In this document: piece by piece, positions 3,602 through 6,056 of the stretch | Layout of the letters: each line of letters opens with the position of its first letter | How positions within the stretch are numbered: position 1 is the stretch's first letter | Source of the DNA: Hyphomonadaceae bacterium UBA1001 | GTDB lineage: Bacteria > Pseudomonadota > Alphaproteobacteria > Caulobacterales > Aquidulcibacteraceae | Assembly: GCA_002291875.1 (NCBI GenBank) | Contig: DBAV01000183.1 | Coordinates: 1 to 6,056 of the forward strand | Direction of reading: 5' to 3' | Length of the DNA stretch: 6,056 nucleotides | Position numbers and translations under genes: made by a program | Notes under the pieces: generated by a model | Database searches by the model: none | What the model was told of the DNA's origin: nothing | What the model saw: only the letters and a program-made list of their open reading frames with translations

Positions 3602-6056
3602 ATGGCGCGCACTTCCGTCTCAGGCTCGACTGCGACCGCAGCGAACGCGCCGCCGGGCGTGGACCTCGAGACCTGGATCGCGCGCAGCGAGGTGCTGGCC
3701 CGCCGCGACCAGGAGATGGTGCGGCTGCTGGAAGTGCTGACCAACAAGGTCGAGCAGCTGGCGGTGGCGCGCACCGAGCCCGATCCGGGCGTGCTGCAGG
3801 CCTTTGCCACCCAGCTTCAGTCCAGCTTTCCGCGCGCCGCCAACGAGGACGCCGATCCGGTCACCGAAACCGCGCTGGACAGCCTCCGTCGCACCCAGGA
3901 AGTGCTGGCCCAGAAGCTCCAGCAGCTCGAGGTCGAGCGCCCCGGTGCCGCCGCCGTGCCGGCAATGCGCGCCTTCGAGGATGCACTGGAAAAGCTGGCT
4001 GCGCGCACCACCGAACAGGAGCGCCGGTCCGGCGAGCGGTTCGCCGCCCTCGAGGCCAATCTGGGCGGGCTGTCGCGCTCGGTGCAGGACAATCTCGAGG
4101 CGATCGGGCGCAAGCTGGACGAGGTGGCGGTCGGCGGCGGCGGGTCCGTGCCCAAGGCCCTGATCGACCAGATGAACGCGCTGGGCGGGGAACAGTCGGG
4201 CCTGGAAGAGGCGGTGCGGCAGCTGACGGCGCGCATCAACCGCCAGGAGGCAAGCTCGGCCGAGGCGCTGCGTGCGGTGACGCGCAATCTCGAACAGATC
4301 GACGCGCGTCTGGAAGATGTGGCGCGCCACGGCAGCACCGACAACTCGCGCGAGCTGCGCGCGATGATGGAACAGCGCGCGCGCGACATGAAGGACGATC
4401 TGACCCGGCTGCTGGAAGCCAGCCGGACCCAGATCGCCCACGACCTGGAATCGGCCCTGCGCTCGGCGCGCCTGGAACATGCCGACCGCGCCTTCGGCGA
4501 TCTTGCCACCCGGATCGAGCGGTCCGAGGACGCCACCCGCCAGGCGATCGGCGACATCACCCAGAAGATGGCGCAGATGTCGGCACTGATCGACAACCGC
4601 CTGCGCACCGTCGAAACCCGCAATGACAGCGCCGCGGCCGAGGCCATCCGCGAGCAGATCGCGGGCGTTTGGGACCAGATCGAGAGCCGGCTGAAGCGGG
4701 TCGAGACGGCCCAGGCGGACGGCTTTGAAAAGATCGGCGAACGGGTCGGCGAAATCGCCGACCAGCTGGACCGAAAGATCGCCGCCTCCGAGGAACGCGC
4801 GGCCGAGGCGGTGGGCAGGCTGGGCGGCCTGCTGGCGGACCGCATGCAGGAGAGCGAGGCCCGCAACGCCGACCGGGTCGAGGCCGCGTTCGACAGCCTG
4901 TCGGCGCGCATGCGCGACAGCGAAACCCGCACCGAAGAGCGGATGAGCCGGTTCGCCGGTGCGTTCGCGGCGCTCGAGGACCGTTTCCGGACGGGCGATG
5001 CCAGCCGGCCCGGCCCCGCCGGTGCCCGAGGCCCGGGCATTGGCGCTGTGGTGCCCCCGCCCGGACGCGCCGAACCGGTAAGTCCGCCCACGCCCCTTGC
5101 CGACACGTCCGCGCCCGCCTTTGTCGCCCCGCTGCCGCTGGCGCCCACCGACGACGACCTCGATGCGCGGCTGGATGCGGCGCTGGGCCGGGGCCCCACG
5201 AAATCCGTCACCGACGCGAAGGATGCGCCCGCCCCGACCGGCGAAAACGAGAATTTCGACGAGGAGTTCGCGCGCTTCATGCGCGAGAGCGCGACCCTGC
5301 TGGACGAGCCGGTGCCGGATCTGGCGCCCAAGGCGCGCGAACCTGCACCGGTGGCGAAGGCGCCTCAACCGGCACCCATGCCGAAGGCGCCTGAGCCGCC
5401 GTCGCCGGCGGCCAAGGCGGCCGCGTTCGATTTCGACCTTGACCTCGATCCCGAACCGCGCGCGCCCGTCTCCTCCGCCACCGGTCCTGCGCCCGCCGCC
5501 GCACCGCCGGCCATCGAGCCCGAGGCCCCCCCGTCGCGGCCGCAGGCCAGCGCGCCCCATGCCGGCTCGGCATCGGAACTGGCGGGCGACCTCGATCTCG
5601 ACCTCTTTTTTGAAGATGTGGGGCCCGCCCGCTCGCCGTCCCAGGCCCCGCCCGCGCGCCCCGGCGACGCGCAAACCCCACCGGCCGCGCGCAAGGACGA
5701 CTATCTGGCCGCCGCGCGCTCGATGGCCACGGCCAGCGCCAATGCGCCCAAATCGGCCCGCCCGCGCGAGCGCGAGGCAAAGGTGGCGGATCGCAAGGCG
5801 CCCTCGCGCACCGTGCCGCTGGCGATTGCCGGCGCGCTGGCGCTGGGTGTGGCCGGTGCGGGCTATGTGGTGATGCGCCAGCCCGGCCAGCCGGCCGACA
5901 CCGAGCCCACGCCCGCCGATCCTGCGCCGTTGACCGTGCGCGAGGCCCAGCCTTTGCCGGCCGACCTGGCCGCTGCACCCGCGCCCGCGCCGGTTGGTGG
6001 CGATCCGGCCGCCGTCGCGCCGCCCCGGGCGCCAGCGGTCCAGCCGCCAGATCGGC
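3602..6056 (+). CDS. PodJ-like polar coiled-coil membrane protein (N-terminal part)
   Basis: The frame from ATG 3602 stays open for 818 codons to the window edge, so the gene is cut at its 3' end. Residues about 20-463 are almost uninterrupted charged coiled coil, broken by a Gly hinge at 178-181. Residues 464-698 form a Pro/Ala-rich, probably disordered linker with acidic patches (TDDDLDARLD near 516, ENFDEEFARFM near 550, FDFDLDLD 609-616, DLDLDLFFED 663-672). DDYLAAARSMATASA (699-713) resembles the FIAAARRAAQAA-type segment seen ahead of the membrane helix in PodJ and related Sel1 proteins. A basic stretch then precedes one transmembrane helix (738-758), followed by a Pro/Ala-rich segment expected to be periplasmic. 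PodJ organizes the new cell pole, recruiting PleC and other factors. The N terminus lacks the GID-type opening I associate with Caulobacter PodJ, and the Sel1 and peptidoglycan-binding part would lie beyond the window. Hence PodJ-like rather than podJ. Confidence 0.7.
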   Translation, partial: MARTSVSGSTATAANAPPGVDLETWIARSEVLARRDQEMVRLLEVLTNKVEQLAVARTEPDPGVLQAFATQLQSSFPRAANEDADPVTETALDSLRRTQEVLAQKLQQLEVERPGAAAVPAMRAFEDALEKLAARTTEQERRSGERFAALEANLGGLSRSVQDNLEAIGRKLDEVAVGGGGSVPKALIDQMNALGGEQSGLEEAVRQLTARINRQEASSAEALRAVTRNLEQIDARLEDVARHGSTDNSRELRAMMEQRARDMKDDLTRLLEASRTQIAHDLESALRSARLEHADRAFGDLATRIERSEDATRQAIGDITQKMAQMSALIDNRLRTVETRNDSAAAEAIREQIAGVWDQIESRLKRVETAQADGFEKIGERVGEIADQLDRKIAASEERAAEAVGRLGGLLADRMQESEARNADRVEAAFDSLSARMRDSETRTEERMSRFAGAFAALEDRFRTGDASRPGPAGARGPGIGAVVPPPGRAEPVSPPTPLADTSAPAFVAPLPLAPTDDDLDARLDAALGRGPTKSVTDAKDAPAPTGENENFDEEFARFMRESATLLDEPVPDLAPKAREPAPVAKAPQPAPMPKAPEPPSPAAKAAAFDFDLDLDPEPRAPVSSATGPAPAAAPPAIEPEAPPSRPQASAPHAGSASELAGDLDLDLFFEDVGPARSPSQAPPARPGDAQTPPAARKDDYLAAARSMATASANAPKSARPREREAKVADRKAPSRTVPLAIAGALALGVAGAGYVVMRQPGQPADTEPTPADPAPLTVREAQPLPADLAAAPAPAPVGGDPAAVAPPRAPAVQPPDR

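Noticed and set aside
3457..4626. Plus-strand frame of 389 codons overlapping the start of the podJ-like gene
   Set aside because: Arg/Gly/Ala-rich shadow in another frame, with no ribosome site and no domain.
3620..5674. Long minus-strand open frame (684 codons) opposite the podJ-like gene
   Set aside because: The translation is Arg/Gly/Leu-rich without motifs, while the plus frame from 3602 gives a coherent coiled coil, linker and membrane helix with G/C at most third positions.

Overview
The window comes from a GC-rich alphaproteobacterium. The best guess is a prosthecate or dimorphic lineage (Caulobacterales or Maricaulales). The basis is the MutS sequence type, the long TonB-dependent receptor, and a PodJ-like polar coiled-coil protein. 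The assignment is inferred from gene content and style; no rRNA or other phylogenetic marker is present.

Layout. (1) Bases 1-864, plus strand: the 3' third of mutS, carrying the ATPase and C-terminal domains. Its beginning lies left of the window. (2) Bases 865-971: a 107-bp convergent gap with two GC-rich hairpins, probably the back-to-back terminators of mutS and the receptor gene. (3) Bases 972-3296, minus strand: a complete 774-residue TonB-dependent outer-membrane receptor with signal peptide, TonB box-like segment, plug, barrel and C-terminal Phe. (4) Bases 3297-3601: a 305-bp divergent intergenic region with no gene but dense regulatory-looking sequence. It holds a Pho box-like array of 7-bp units repeated every 11 bp, a perfect 20-bp palindrome in the receptor leader, a TTAAC dyad resembling CtrA half-sites, and two further inverted repeats. 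(5) Bases 3602-6056, plus strand: the first 818 codons of a large gene that runs off the right edge. It encodes a long coiled coil, a Pro/Ala-rich linker with repeated acidic motifs, a short segment ahead of the membrane and one transmembrane helix. This is the architecture of the polar organizer PodJ.

How the genes relate. mutS and the receptor gene converge and look independent. The receptor gene and the podJ-like gene diverge from one shared regulatory region. The Pho box-like array lies 66 bp upstream of the receptor start and in its orientation, so a phosphate-starvation receptor is the leading hypothesis. The TTAAC dyad lies between the array and the podJ-like gene and would suit cell-cycle control of a polarity gene. 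I see no defence system, mobile element, CRISPR array or RNA gene. The most interesting content is the divergent control region and the unusual podJ-like protein, not a wholly new system.
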